Made by a program: the position numbers and the translations under genes. 64,000 bases of DNA, taken from NCBI GenBank assembly GCA_946183915.1, contig CAMHDJ010000006.1, forward strand, positions 1 to 64,000, written 5' to 3'. Below are positions 18,377 through 27,192 of the stretch, piece after piece; position 1 is the first letter of the stretch; every line of letters starts with the position of its first letter. A model generated the notes under the pieces. That model saw only the letters and a program-made list of their open reading frames with translations. It had not been told where the DNA came from and ran no database searches. The DNA is from an uncultured Bacteroidales bacterium (lineage in GTDB: Bacteria; Bacteroidota; Bacteroidia; Bacteroidales; P3).

Positions 18377-19186
18377 ATGGACAAGATACGAGTGATGATG
18401 GTCGACGACGAACCGCTGATACGGAAGGTCGTCAAAATGGAGATGAACAGCCGCGACGTGAGCGTGGAGAGCGGCGATGTGGACGGGAGCGTCATGCGCC
18501 GCGTCGAGATGGTGGAGACCTTCGCCGACGGCCCTTCGCTGCTGGCGGCCCTCGAGGGCGGCACGCCGCCCGACTACCTGCTGGTCGACATGGAGTTCCA
18601 GGGCGAGCCCACGGGCGGCCTGATGATCACCCGCCGCATCCACGAGCGCTATCCCTCGGTGCGGGTGATCATCTTCTCGGGCCGGTTCGACAACCCGGAG
18701 GAGGGATCGCAGCCGGAAGCCGAGGGGCGCCTGCACCGCGTGCACGAGATCGGGCGCGTGGTCATGGAGGCCCTCGCGCTGGGTGCCAGCGCCTTCGTCA
18801 GCAAGAACGCCGCCGGCGGCTTCTCGGTGGAGAACATACTGCGGGCCATCGCCTGCCTCGAGCGCGGCGAGCGCTGCTACTTCAACTACCCCGTCATGCT
18901 CACCCTCAAGGAGGCCGCCGAGCGCTACTTCCGCCTGGTGGAGGGCCACGACCCCTCGTTCGAGCTGAGCGCCACCGAGCGGCAGCTGCTGCTGCTCGAG
19001 GCCGCCGGCTGCACCGCCAACGAGATCTCCAACCGCCTCGACGAGAGCGACAAGAGCATACAGGAGCGGCAGAAGGACCTCTCGCGCCGCCTGGGCATCG
19101 TCAACAAGAGCGCCGCCCGCGTGGCGAAGGCCATCTCGCTGGGGCTGATCGCGCCGGCCGAGGTGCAGTTCCTGCCCCGGCAGTAG
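18377..19186 (+). CDS. Response regulator with LuxR-type HTH
   Basis: 269 aa. The receiver domain has the acidic pair Asp10/Asp11 (VMMVDDEPLIRK), phospho-acceptor Asp71 (LLVDMEF), Ser101 (IIFSGR) and Lys143 (AFVSKNAAGG). The receiver is longer than usual because of insertions after the acidic pocket (ESGDVDGSVMRR) and around RFDNPEEGSQPEAEG. The C-terminal HTH (about 195-258: LSATERQLLLLEAAGCTANE, then ISNRLDESDKSI) is of the NarL/LuxR type. Partner of the upstream sensor kinase; DNA targets unknown. Confidence 0.9.
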   Translation: MDKIRVMMVDDEPLIRKVVKMEMNSRDVSVESGDVDGSVMRRVEMVETFADGPSLLAALEGGTPPDYLLVDMEFQGEPTGGLMITRRIHERYPSVRVIIFSGRFDNPEEGSQPEAEGRLHRVHEIGRVVMEALALGASAFVSKNAAGGFSVENILRAIACLERGERCYFNYPVMLTLKEAAERYFRLVEGHDPSFELSATERQLLLLEAAGCTANEISNRLDESDKSIQERQKDLSRRLGIVNKSAARVAKAISLGLIAPAEVQFLPRQ

Positions 19187-19311
19187 CCCCGCCGCCGGCC
19201 GCCCGGACCCGCACCGAAGGCGAAAGTTTAACATCATTTAACTTTTCAGCCCCTTTTCGCGCCCTGGCACAAAATCTTTCAAAAAGCACCAACCGCCTGA
19301 TTTCCAGGCAT

Positions 19312-19378
19312 CATGCAGGGATGCATGCCTGGATGATGCCTGGATGATGCCTGGGGGATGCTTGGAGGATGCTTGGAG
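19312..19378. repeat. Tandem 11-bp repeat array R2
   Basis: Six units of roughly 11 bases (GATGCCTGGAT, GATGCCTGGGG, GATGCTTGGAG), one of them 12 bases long. The 300-base gap between the response regulator and the EEP gene (19187-19487) otherwise holds only AT-rich DNA with GTTTAAC and a promoter box. Confidence 0.82.
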
Positions 19379-19466
19379 GGTGGGTGCAAAGTGCTCTGTA
19401 TGAGGCCTTGGCGGAGGGCCGACGGGGCGGAAGGGCGATTTCTTTCTGTATGTCAGGATTTTTTTG

Positions 19467-19474
19467 TACATTTG
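19467..19474 (+). promoter_or_regulatory. -7 box of the EEP-nth-BatA-ABC operon
   Basis: TACATTTG followed by C, 14 bases before the ATG at 19488, matches TAnnTTTG. A poly-T run lies just upstream. Confidence 0.62.
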
Positions 19475-19487
19475 CGGTCAGAAAAAG

Positions 19488-20555
19488 ATGAAGGTAATAC
19501 GTACCATACTTCTCATCCTCAACGCGATACTGGCGTTGGGGCTGGTGGCGACGACCCTGGGTGCCACCCTGGCGCCGTCGCAGAGCGTGGTGCCGAGCGC
19601 GCTGGCGTTCGGCTACCTGCCGCTGCTGGCGGCCAACGGGCTGATGGTCGTGGTGTGGCTGCTGATGAAGCGGTGGACGTGGCTGCTGAGCGCTGCCGCC
19701 ATCGCGCTGCGGTGGGCCACGCTGGGCATGTTCATCCAGCTGACCGGCACCTCGCGCGTGCCCGACGCCGAGGAGCATCCCGCGATGGTGAGCCTGATGA
19801 CCTACAACGTGCACCAGTTCCAGGGCCGCGACAACAACCCGCAGCAGTCGGACAGCATTGCGGCCGACTTCCTGGCCCTCGTGCGCAAGCACCGTCCCGA
19901 GGTGCTCTGCCTGCAGGAGTACGCCGCGCCCAAGACGCTGGCGCTGACCGACAGCCTCACGCTGCTGGGCTACAACCACTACTACGGCGCCCACACCTCG
20001 GCCCGCGGCCTGCCCTACGGCACGGTGGTCTTCAGCCAACTGCCCATCACCTACGTCAACCGCCTCGACAGCGAGAAGCTGCTCGTGGAGCTGCACAAGG
20101 AGGGTCGGCGGATGCGCGTGTGCAACATCCACATGGACAGCTATCGCTTCGACGCCGAAGACCGCGAGGAGATCGAACGCATGCGCCGCGGCGAGATGCA
20201 GCCGTCGAGCCGCCGCACGCTGGCCAAGGTAAAGGAGACCATCCTCAGCCACGAGAAGGAGTGGGTGGAGCACGTCAAACCGGTGGTCACCGCCAGCACG
20301 GTGCCGCTGGTGCTGGCCGGCGACATGAACGACATTCCGGGCTCGTGGCTCTACCGGCAGATGGAGCGCGAGCTGAGCGACAGCTTCCGCGAGCAGGGGC
20401 GCGGCCTGAGCATCACCTACAACGGGGGCTTCCCGCAGTTCCGCATCGACATGGTGTTCCACGGCGAAGGGCTGGAGACCCTCGCCTACCGCCGGCTGCG
20501 CAACCGCCTGTCCGACCACTACCCCGTGCTGACCTATCTGGAGATGACGCCATGA
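19488..20555 (+). CDS. Membrane-anchored endonuclease/exonuclease/phosphatase family protein
   Basis: 355 aa from the ATG at 19488; the frame's upstream TTG at 19464 lies before the promoter box. Three hydrophobic segments (about 5-27, 35-58 and 63-83) precede an EEP catalytic domain with MTYNVHQF, VLCLQEYA, RVCNIHMDS, VLAGDMNDIPG, FRIDMVF and LSDHYPV. Bacteroidetes proteins of this architecture are common and of uncertain substrate. First gene of an operon whose members overlap by start/stop codons (nth, BatA-like, ABC ATPase, ABC permease). Confidence 0.88.
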   Translation: MKVIRTILLILNAILALGLVATTLGATLAPSQSVVPSALAFGYLPLLAANGLMVVVWLLMKRWTWLLSAAAIALRWATLGMFIQLTGTSRVPDAEEHPAMVSLMTYNVHQFQGRDNNPQQSDSIAADFLALVRKHRPEVLCLQEYAAPKTLALTDSLTLLGYNHYYGAHTSARGLPYGTVVFSQLPITYVNRLDSEKLLVELHKEGRRMRVCNIHMDSYRFDAEDREEIERMRRGEMQPSSRRTLAKVKETILSHEKEWVEHVKPVVTASTVPLVLAGDMNDIPGSWLYRQMERELSDSFREQGRGLSITYNGGFPQFRIDMVFHGEGLETLAYRRLRNRLSDHYPVLTYLEMTP

Positions 20556-21232
20556 CAAAGCAAGAACTATACCGGCACGTGATCGACTACTTCGGGCAGG
20601 CGATGCCCGACGCGGCCACCGAACTGCACTACGGCTCGCCGTTCCAGCTGCTGGTGGCGGTGGTGCTCTCGGCCCAGTGCACCGACCGTCGCGTCAATCA
20701 GGTCACCCCCGCCCTCTTCGCCGCCTACCCCACCCCCGAGGCAATGGCCCAAGCCAGCGAGGAGGCTATATTCGAATACATCCGCTCCGTCTCCTACCCC
20801 AACAGCAAGAGCCGCCACCTGGCCGGCCTGTCGCGGATGCTGGTGAGCGACTTCGGGGGGCGTGTGCCGGACGACATGGAGCAGTTGCAGCGCCTGCCGG
20901 GCGTGGGTCGCAAGACGGCCAACGTGGTGGAGGCCGTCTACTTCGACCGGCCCGCCATGCCGGTGGACACGCACGTCTTCCGCGTGGCCAACCGCATCGG
21001 GCTCACCGTCGACAGCAAAACCCCGCTGCAGACCGAGCACGAGCTGGTGCGCCACATCCCGCCCGAGCTGCTCTCCAAGGCCCACCACTGGCTGATCCTG
21101 CACGGGCGCTACGTGTGCACCGCCCGCAAGCCCCACTGCGACACGTGCGGCCTGGCCGACGTGTGCCGCCACCGCCGGTCGGAAAGCCGCAAAACCCAAG
21201 GGGCAAAAGGCCGGAAAGGGGGTGAAGCATGA
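20552..21232 (+). CDS. nth: Endonuclease III (DNA glycosylase/AP lyase)
   Basis: 226 aa from the ATG at 20552, overlapping the previous stop by four bases; the frame extends upstream through the EEP gene as a shadow. It excises oxidised pyrimidines in base-excision repair. Motifs: LSAQCTDRRVN; helix-hairpin-helix LPGVGRKTANVV with the catalytic Lys; VDTHVFRVANR with the catalytic Asp; and the C-terminal 4Fe-4S ligands in VCTARKPHCDTCGLADVC. The tail after the cluster is basic (RRSESRKTQGAKGRKGGEA). The next gene starts inside its stop codon. Confidence 0.95.
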   Translation: MTKQELYRHVIDYFGQAMPDAATELHYGSPFQLLVAVVLSAQCTDRRVNQVTPALFAAYPTPEAMAQASEEAIFEYIRSVSYPNSKSRHLAGLSRMLVSDFGGRVPDDMEQLQRLPGVGRKTANVVEAVYFDRPAMPVDTHVFRVANRIGLTVDSKTPLQTEHELVRHIPPELLSKAHHWLILHGRYVCTARKPHCDTCGLADVCRHRRSESRKTQGAKGRKGGEA

Positions 21233-23232
21233 TCTTCACCCAGCCCGCATTCCTGTGGGGCCTGCTGGCCGTGGCCCTGCCGGTGATCATACACCTGTTC
21301 AACTTCCGCCGCTACCGCAAGGTCTACTTCAGCAACGTCGACCGCCTGAGCGAGCTGCACGTCGAGCAGCGGCGGCGGAGCCAAGTGCGCCAATGGCTGG
21401 TGCTGGCGGCGCGCGTGGCGACCATAGCGCTGCTGGTGCTGGCGTTCGCCCAGCCGGTCGTCCCGCAGCGTGCGGCAACGGTGCGCACAGGCTCCACAGC
21501 CGTGAGCATCTACGTCGACAACTCGTTCAGCATGGACAACGCCACATCGGACGGCAGCCTGCTCGACGAGGCCCGGCGACGCATACGGGAGGTGGCCGAA
21601 GCCTATGCGCCAGGCGACCGTTTCCAGCTGATGACCAACGACATGCGGGGTAGCGAGATGCGCTGGCTGAGCCGCGACGAGCTGCTGACGGCCCTCGACG
21701 AGGTGGCCCTCTCGGCCGCCGCCCCCATGATGAGCGCCGTCGCTACGCGGCAGCACGACTTCCTGGGCCAGAGCGGCGCCCGCAACCGCCACGCCTACAT
21801 GGTGAGCGACTTCCAACAGACCACCGCCGACGTCGAGCTCCTGCCGGCCGACAGCTCGGTGCAAACCACGCTGGTGCCGCTCAGCGCCGTCGAGGCCGAC
21901 AACCTCTACATCGACACCGTGGCGCTCGACGCCCCGGCCTACTTTGCCGGCGGCAGCGTCAGCGCCGAGGTCACCCTCCGCAACAGCGGCTCGCGCAATG
22001 CCGAGCAAGTGCCCGTCAAACTCTTCGTCGACGGGCGCGAACGGGCCCTGGCCACCGTCGACATCGGCGCCGGAGCCACCACCAAAGCCACCCTGCGCTT
22101 CAGCCTCGACCACGGCAGATGGGTCGACGGCCAGGTCACTATCGAGGACTACCCCGTCACATTCGACGACCACTACCACTTCACCCTCCGCGTTGACGAC
22201 CACATCCGCCTGCTGGAGATCGACGGCGAGGGGCGCAACGAATGCCTGGAACGCCTCTTCGCCCACGACTCGACCGTCACCTTCCACCAGGCCTCTCAGC
22301 TGCATCACGAACTGAACGACTACGACATGGTGGTGCTCAACGAGCCCCGCGCCCTGAGCAGCGGCGAGGTGCAACAGCTGACCCAGTGGGTTGATGCGGG
22401 CGGAAGCCTGCTGCTCATACCGCCAGAGAAGGTGTCTCCGGGCGTCAATGAGCTGCTGTCGGCCCTACAGGCTCCCCGCCTGAACCGATGGGTGCAGCGG
22501 ACTGTCAAAGCCAATGCCATCGACTACGGCCACACACTCTACCGAGGTGTCTTCAACGGGAAGACCGACGACATGGAGATGCCCAGCGTTCAGGGGCACC
22601 ACACCTTTGCCAGCGACGCCGCCATCAAGCAGAGCCTCATCGGGCTTGCCGACGGAGGCGACCTGCTGACCGTCACCCCTGCCGGGCAGGGCCGGCTCTA
22701 TCTCTTCACCACTCCCCTGGATGCAGGCCACACAGACCTTACGAGTCAGGCCCTTGTGGTGCCGACGATCTACAATATGGCCCTCTACAGCCGCCCGATG
22801 CCGCCCGCCAGCCACACCCTCGGTGCCACCGATCCCATCGTACTCCTGGACAGCTACGACCCAAACGGTCGGCCGCCGGCGCTCACCGACGCCAACGGCA
22901 CGAGCCTTCTGCCCGACCTGAGGCGGCAGGGTAGCCGCTGGCAGATGCTGCTTCACGGCGAGCTCTCGGCCGATGGCATCTACACCTTGGCCGACGAACA
23001 CCTGGCGTTCAACTACCCGCGCCGCGAGTCGCTGATGGTCTTCCGGGAGCGGTCCGACATCGAACAGGCCATACGAGGGCGCGACGACATCAGCCTTGTG
23101 GCCGCCAGTGCCAAGCCACTGACCGACGAACTGCGGGCCCGCGACGGCGGACGCCCCCTGTGGCGCCTCTGCGTCGTGCTGGCACTCCTGGCCTTGGCCG
23201 CCGAAACTTTCCTTCTAAAAACCAAACGATAA
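21229..23232 (+). CDS. BatA-type N-terminal domain / vWA membrane protein
   Basis: 667 aa. The N-terminus (PAFLWGLLAVALPVIIHLFN, then RRYRKVYFSNV) is the BatA/aerotolerance-regulator N-terminal domain with its first membrane helix; a second helix is at about 60-80. A von Willebrand A-like domain follows with the MIDAS-type motif DNSFSM (IYVDNSFSMDNA). A long periplasmic region and a final helix (about 645-663) end the protein. Bacteroidetes proteins of this type are predicted envelope or stress-linked, often next to MoxR ATPases; here the neighbours are instead nth and an ABC exporter. Start and stop both overlap neighbours. Confidence 0.83.
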   Translation: MIFTQPAFLWGLLAVALPVIIHLFNFRRYRKVYFSNVDRLSELHVEQRRRSQVRQWLVLAARVATIALLVLAFAQPVVPQRAATVRTGSTAVSIYVDNSFSMDNATSDGSLLDEARRRIREVAEAYAPGDRFQLMTNDMRGSEMRWLSRDELLTALDEVALSAAAPMMSAVATRQHDFLGQSGARNRHAYMVSDFQQTTADVELLPADSSVQTTLVPLSAVEADNLYIDTVALDAPAYFAGGSVSAEVTLRNSGSRNAEQVPVKLFVDGRERALATVDIGAGATTKATLRFSLDHGRWVDGQVTIEDYPVTFDDHYHFTLRVDDHIRLLEIDGEGRNECLERLFAHDSTVTFHQASQLHHELNDYDMVVLNEPRALSSGEVQQLTQWVDAGGSLLLIPPEKVSPGVNELLSALQAPRLNRWVQRTVKANAIDYGHTLYRGVFNGKTDDMEMPSVQGHHTFASDAAIKQSLIGLADGGDLLTVTPAGQGRLYLFTTPLDAGHTDLTSQALVVPTIYNMALYSRPMPPASHTLGATDPIVLLDSYDPNGRPPALTDANGTSLLPDLRRQGSRWQMLLHGELSADGIYTLADEHLAFNYPRRESLMVFRERSDIEQAIRGRDDISLVAASAKPLTDELRARDGGRPLWRLCVVLALLALAAETFLLKTKR

Positions 23233-23840
23233 TGCTAGAGGTAGACCATATCAGCAAGTCCTTCGGGGGACAAGAGGTGCTCCACGACGTCCACTTCGGC
23301 GTCGATCGGGGCGAAGTGGTGGGCCTGCTGGGAGCCAACGGCGCCGGCAAGACGACCCTGCTGCGCATCATCACCGGCCTGCTGACGCCGGATAGCGGCC
23401 AGGTGCTCCTGGAGGGGCACCCCCTGACACAAGCCGACCTGCGGCGCGTGGGCTACCTGCCCGAGGAGCGCGGCCTCTACCGCCACATGCGGGCCGGCGA
23501 GCAAGCCCTCTACTTCGCCCGCCTGAAAGGCATGGACAAGGCCCGGGCCGAGGCCGAGGTGCACCGGTGGTTCGACCGGCTGGGCATGGCCGACTGGTGG
23601 GACAAGCCCGCCGGACGGCTGAGCAAAGGCATGCAGCAGCGGCTACAGTTCGTGGTCAGCGTGGCCCATCGGCCCGACCTGCTGATCCTCGACGAGCCCT
23701 TCTCCGGCTTCGACGCCGCCAACAGCGCGATGCTTCGGCACGAGATCGCCGCCCTGCGCGAGGAGGGTGCCGCCATACTCCTTTCGACCCACAACCTGCA
23801 GGCAGCCACCGAGCTCTGCTCCAAAACCATAGCACTATGA
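23232..23840 (+). CDS. ABC transporter ATP-binding protein (short)
   Basis: 202 aa from the ATG at 23232, overlapping the BatA-like stop. Walker A GANGAGKTT, Q-loop VGYLPEERGLY, signature LSKGMQQRLQ, Walker B LLILDEPFSGFD and H-loop LSTHN are all present. It ends soon after the H-loop (ELCSKTIAL), lacking the C-terminal extension of about 90-100 residues that similar Bacteroidetes exporter ATPases have. It forms the energising subunit with the permease encoded next (four-base overlap). Substrate unknown. Confidence 0.88.
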   Translation: MLEVDHISKSFGGQEVLHDVHFGVDRGEVVGLLGANGAGKTTLLRIITGLLTPDSGQVLLEGHPLTQADLRRVGYLPEERGLYRHMRAGEQALYFARLKGMDKARAEAEVHRWFDRLGMADWWDKPAGRLSKGMQQRLQFVVSVAHRPDLLILDEPFSGFDAANSAMLRHEIAALREEGAAILLSTHNLQAATELCSKTIAL

Positions 23841-25102
23841 CACTGAAGAACCTCTTTCTGATCCTGAGCCGAGAATATCGCGTGCGGCTGCGCAAGCCCT
23901 CCTTCTGGGTGCTCACGGTGCTGGTGCCCCTGGTGCTGGCCGTGCTCTACGCCCTGCCCGTGGCGGCCCACCGCAGCGCCGAACGCACCACGGTACTGGT
24001 GGTGGACGAGACGGGGCTCTTCGCCAACGGCTTGCAGTCGACCCTCGAGGTGGGCTTCAAGCCCATGCCCAGCCTCGACTACGCCCGCAAGCAGGCCTCC
24101 AAGCACAACCTGGTGCTGTTCGTGCCCATGCGCGAGACCACCATCCCGCGCGACGCCTTCCTCTACTACCGCGGCGACAGCCCCTCGACGCAGGTGCAAA
24201 GCCTCATCGACGGCCAGTTGCAGACCTTGCTGCGCAACGCCATTCTGGAAGACGTCTACCAACTGGAGCCCTCGGTCTACCACTCGGTGGAGAGTACCCA
24301 CATACGGATGCACACCCAGGACGCCGCCACCGGCCACGAGAGCTTCGGCCGTGTGAAGAACGTGGTGGCCCTGGCGCTGGCCGTGCTGATGACGCTGGCG
24401 CTCATCGTGTTCGGCACCGAGGTGATGCGCAGCGTGCAAGAGGAGAAGCAAAACCGCGTGGCCGAAGTGCTTGCCACCACCACCCGGCCGGCGAGCCTGC
24501 TGGTGGGCAAAGTGGGCGGCGTGGCGCTGGCAGCCATGACGCAACTGGTGCTTTGGACCGCCCTGACAGCCCTCTGCATCAAAGGCATCGAGGCCACCGC
24601 CCCGCAGCTCTTCGCCGAGGCCCGCGCCCAGCAGGCACACCGCGCCTTGGCCTCCAAGGGCGAAGAAGCCACCGCGCAATACAACACCACGGTGCAACTG
24701 GTCGACGAGACGGTGCAGGGCCTGACGGCCATCCGCCTGCCGCTGGTGGCGGGGGTGTTCCTGGCCTGCTTCCTGCTGGCCTACCTGCTCTACGGGGCCC
24801 TCTTGGCCGCCCTGGCCGCCCGACTGGAGAGCGACGCCGACGCCCTGCAGTGGACTCTCCTGACCGGATCGCCCCTGCTGATCACACTGATACTAAGCAT
24901 GTTCATACTCCGAGCGCCCTCGTCGGCGCTGGCTGTGGGCCTCACCCTGCTGCCCTTCACGGCACCGGTGGCCACCCTGCTGCGGCTCCCCTTCGGGTTG
25001 CCGATGTGGCAACTGGCCGTCGGCGCGGCACTGACCCTCCTCTTCTTTGGGGCCGCGGCCTGGCTGGCCGCCCGCACCTATCGCCGCCACCTGCTACGCT
25101 AG
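23837..25102 (+). CDS. ABC-2 type permease (NatB-like)
   Basis: 421 aa from the ATG at 23837. One N-terminal helix (about 24-42), a large extracytoplasmic domain, then about five helices (VALALAVLMTLALIVFG, GKVGGVALAAMTQLVLWTAL, LVAGVFLACFLLAYLLYGAL, and others). The NQ/EEKQNR..EVLATTTRP segment (SVQEEKQNRVAEVLATTTRP) is characteristic of ABC-2/NatB-type permeases. Partner of the upstream ATPase; NatAB-like systems export Na+ or drugs, but the substrate here is unknown. Its 3' end overlaps the convergent ddl gene by nine bases. Confidence 0.87.
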   Translation: MTLKNLFLILSREYRVRLRKPSFWVLTVLVPLVLAVLYALPVAAHRSAERTTVLVVDETGLFANGLQSTLEVGFKPMPSLDYARKQASKHNLVLFVPMRETTIPRDAFLYYRGDSPSTQVQSLIDGQLQTLLRNAILEDVYQLEPSVYHSVESTHIRMHTQDAATGHESFGRVKNVVALALAVLMTLALIVFGTEVMRSVQEEKQNRVAEVLATTTRPASLLVGKVGGVALAAMTQLVLWTALTALCIKGIEATAPQLFAEARAQQAHRALASKGEEATAQYNTTVQLVDETVQGLTAIRLPLVAGVFLACFLLAYLLYGALLAALAARLESDADALQWTLLTGSPLLITLILSMFILRAPSSALAVGLTLLPFTAPVATLLRLPFGLPMWQLAVGAALTLLFFGAAAWLAARTYRRHLLR

Positions 25103-26119
25103 GGCCGCCTGGATGCTCATCTCGTAGAGCTCGGCCGGCGTGATGCCCATGGCGCGGGCCTGCTTGGGCACGATGCTCTCGGCGCTCTGGCCGGGGATGG
25201 TGTTGACTTCGAGAAAGTAGAGCTCCTGCTCGTCGGTGTTGTAGATGTAGTCGAAGCGCACGATGCCGCGGCAGCCCAGCAGGTCGTAGAGGCGGTAGGA
25301 GACCTCCTGGATGTGGTGGGCGATGGCCTCGTCGACCTCGGCGGGGCACACCTCGTTGCTGAAGCCGTCGTATTTGGCCTCGTAGTCGAAGAACTCATGC
25401 CCCCCGATGGGGATGATCTCCGTGACGGGGAAGACCAGCTTGTGCTTGAAGTCGGGGTTCCAGCCCTCATACTTCGACCCCTTGGGGAACTGTATGACGC
25501 CGCAGTCGAACTCGCGACCCTTGATGAACTCCTCGACGAGCACCTGGCGGTCCTCGGTGAAGGCCTCGCGGATGGCCGGGAGAAGCTGCTCGCGGCACTT
25601 CACCTTGGTGGTGGCCACGCTGCTGCCGCCGGCGGCGGGCTTCACAAACACGGGATAGGTCATGCCCTCCATGAGCTCGTCGAGCTTGGCGACGGTAGGC
25701 TCCTTGTAGAGCAGCACGGACTTGGCCACCTTGACCAGCCCAAAGCTCTTCACCACCGGATTGCAGTAGCCCTTCTGGAACGTCAGCGCCGAGGTGTAGT
25801 AGCCGCAGGTGGTGTAGCGGATGCCCAGCATGTCGAAGTAGCCCTGCAGCACCCCGTTCTCGCCGGGGTTGCCGTGGATGATGATGAAGGCCAGGTCGAA
25901 GTGAATCTTCCTTCCTGTACACGAGACAGTGAAATCGTCTCTGTTCACCGGGCATTTTTCTCCGTTAAAATCCCAGTACCATCCCTGGCGTTCGACGATG
26001 ATCTTATATACATTATACTTCGAGTGGTCCAACTGGTTGTAGACTTGATTGCCGCTGGCGATCGAGATGTCGTGCTCGCCGCTGTAGCCACCCATGACGA
26101 GAGCTATGTTCTGTTTCAT
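25094..26119 (-). CDS. ddl: D-alanine--D-alanine ligase
   Basis: 341 aa. Makes the D-Ala-D-Ala dipeptide of peptidoglycan precursors using ATP. ATP-grasp motifs: MGGYSGEHDIS near the start; IIIHGNPGENGVLQGYFDML (substrate loop); VFVKPAAGGSSVATTKV; VLVEEFIKGREFDCGV; and LEVNTIPGQSAES, the C-terminal metal/ATP-binding motif. Length and motif order fit Ddl. The gene is convergent with the ABC permease and its last bases overlap it. Confidence 0.95.
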   Translation of the reverse strand: MKQNIALVMGGYSGEHDISIASGNQVYNQLDHSKYNVYKIIVERQGWYWDFNGEKCPVNRDDFTVSCTGRKIHFDLAFIIIHGNPGENGVLQGYFDMLGIRYTTCGYYTSALTFQKGYCNPVVKSFGLVKVAKSVLLYKEPTVAKLDELMEGMTYPVFVKPAAGGSSVATTKVKCREQLLPAIREAFTEDRQVLVEEFIKGREFDCGVIQFPKGSKYEGWNPDFKHKLVFPVTEIIPIGGHEFFDYEAKYDGFSNEVCPAEVDEAIAHHIQEVSYRLYDLLGCRGIVRFDYIYNTDEQELYFLEVNTIPGQSAESIVPKQARAMGITPAELYEMSIQAALA

Positions 26120-26210
26120 GATGCGTTCGGTTTGACTTTCCTAGGGGTAACGACACGGCAGCCGCTTTATTGTCTGTCGGGTCGTTTTTCGGGTGCATTT
26201 TCCAGGGATA

Positions 26211-26292
26211 TATGCAGAGATGATGCAGAGGGGATGCCTAGTTGATGCCTGGATGATGCCTAGTTGATGCCTAGTTGATGCCTGGGGGATGG
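26211..26292. repeat. Tandem 11-bp repeat array R3
   Basis: Seven 11-base units, TATGCAGAGAT then GATGCAGAGGG then GATGCCTAGTT-type units, ending just before the stop of the GSCFA gene. The first three units are the same as in the array at 45865. Confidence 0.88.
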
Positions 26293-26296
26293 CACG

Positions 26297-27160
26297 TCAG
26301 TGGAGGGGGATGTGGTGCTCGCGCCTGTGCTGTTTGATATTGAACTGCGACTGCTGCTGGATGGCGGGCACCATGGTGGCGCGCTTGAAGCGTTCCCACA
26401 CCACCTCGATGGCCAGGTCGGTGGGGTGGGTCATCTTCTCGTCGAAGTAGCGATAGTCGCGCAGCTCGTCGAGGACGACCTCGTAGGCCGGGAAGTAGCT
26501 GGTCCACGGCTCGCCGCACAGCTCGTCCACCGCCAGGAGGAGGGTGCTCTTGCTGAGCTGGTTGCCGTGGGCGCCGTCGGCCATGTGACGTATGGGGCTG
26601 ACAGTGAAGAGCACGTGCAGGTCGGGGTAGTAGGAGTGGATCTTCAGCAGCAGGGGCTGCCAGAGGGCGACGACCTCGTCGACCGACATGCGGCGCCGCG
26701 TGAAGGTGGTGGGCGGCAGCTTGTGGCAGTTGGCCACCACGGCCCTCGTGTCGACCCGTTCGAACACCCAGGCGGTGCCGAAGGTGACCATCAGCAGATC
26801 GGCCTCGCGGAGGGCCTGGTGGGCCTGGTGGATGCGGTCGTTGCAGGCGGCGAGGGTCTCCTCGGGGGTGGGGCGCGAGAAGCTGCCGTGGTGATGCCAC
26901 GAATGCCAGAGGCCTTCGTACTCCACGAGGTCGGCCTCGCCGATCGCGCGGTCGGCCATCAGGCGCTCCAGGGCGGCGGCGATCGAGGCGGGGTTGTAGA
27001 GCGTGCCGAAGGGGTTGGCCTCGACGTGGAAGTCGCTCTCCTGCAGGCGGACGGCGATCTCGTCGGCGAAGCAGGAGCCAAGGGTGACGATGCCGGTGGC
27101 AAAGTCGATCTGCAGCGGCAGCCGCGGGGCCAGGACGGGGGTGGTGAGGGCGGGCATCAT
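26297..27160 (-). CDS. GSCFA domain protein
   Basis: 287 aa. The defining motif appears as VTLGSCFADEIA near residue 30, followed by the conserved NPFGTLYNP. Later motifs DLLMVTFGTAWVF and TVSPIRHMADGAHGNQLSKS fit the SGNH-hydrolase-like GSCFA family of Bacteroidetes. No signal peptide. Function unproven; the SGNH-like fold suggests an esterase or acyltransferase. The start could be the ATG at 27160 or the next codon. Confidence 0.9.
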   Translation of the reverse strand: MMPALTTPVLAPRLPLQIDFATGIVTLGSCFADEIAVRLQESDFHVEANPFGTLYNPASIAAALERLMADRAIGEADLVEYEGLWHSWHHHGSFSRPTPEETLAACNDRIHQAHQALREADLLMVTFGTAWVFERVDTRAVVANCHKLPPTTFTRRRMSVDEVVALWQPLLLKIHSYYPDLHVLFTVSPIRHMADGAHGNQLSKSTLLLAVDELCGEPWTSYFPAYEVVLDELRDYRYFDEKMTHPTDLAIEVVWERFKRATMVPAIQQQSQFNIKQHRREHHIPLH

Positions 27161-27192
27161 GGAGTGATGAGTTAGGAGTTAAGAGTTATGAG

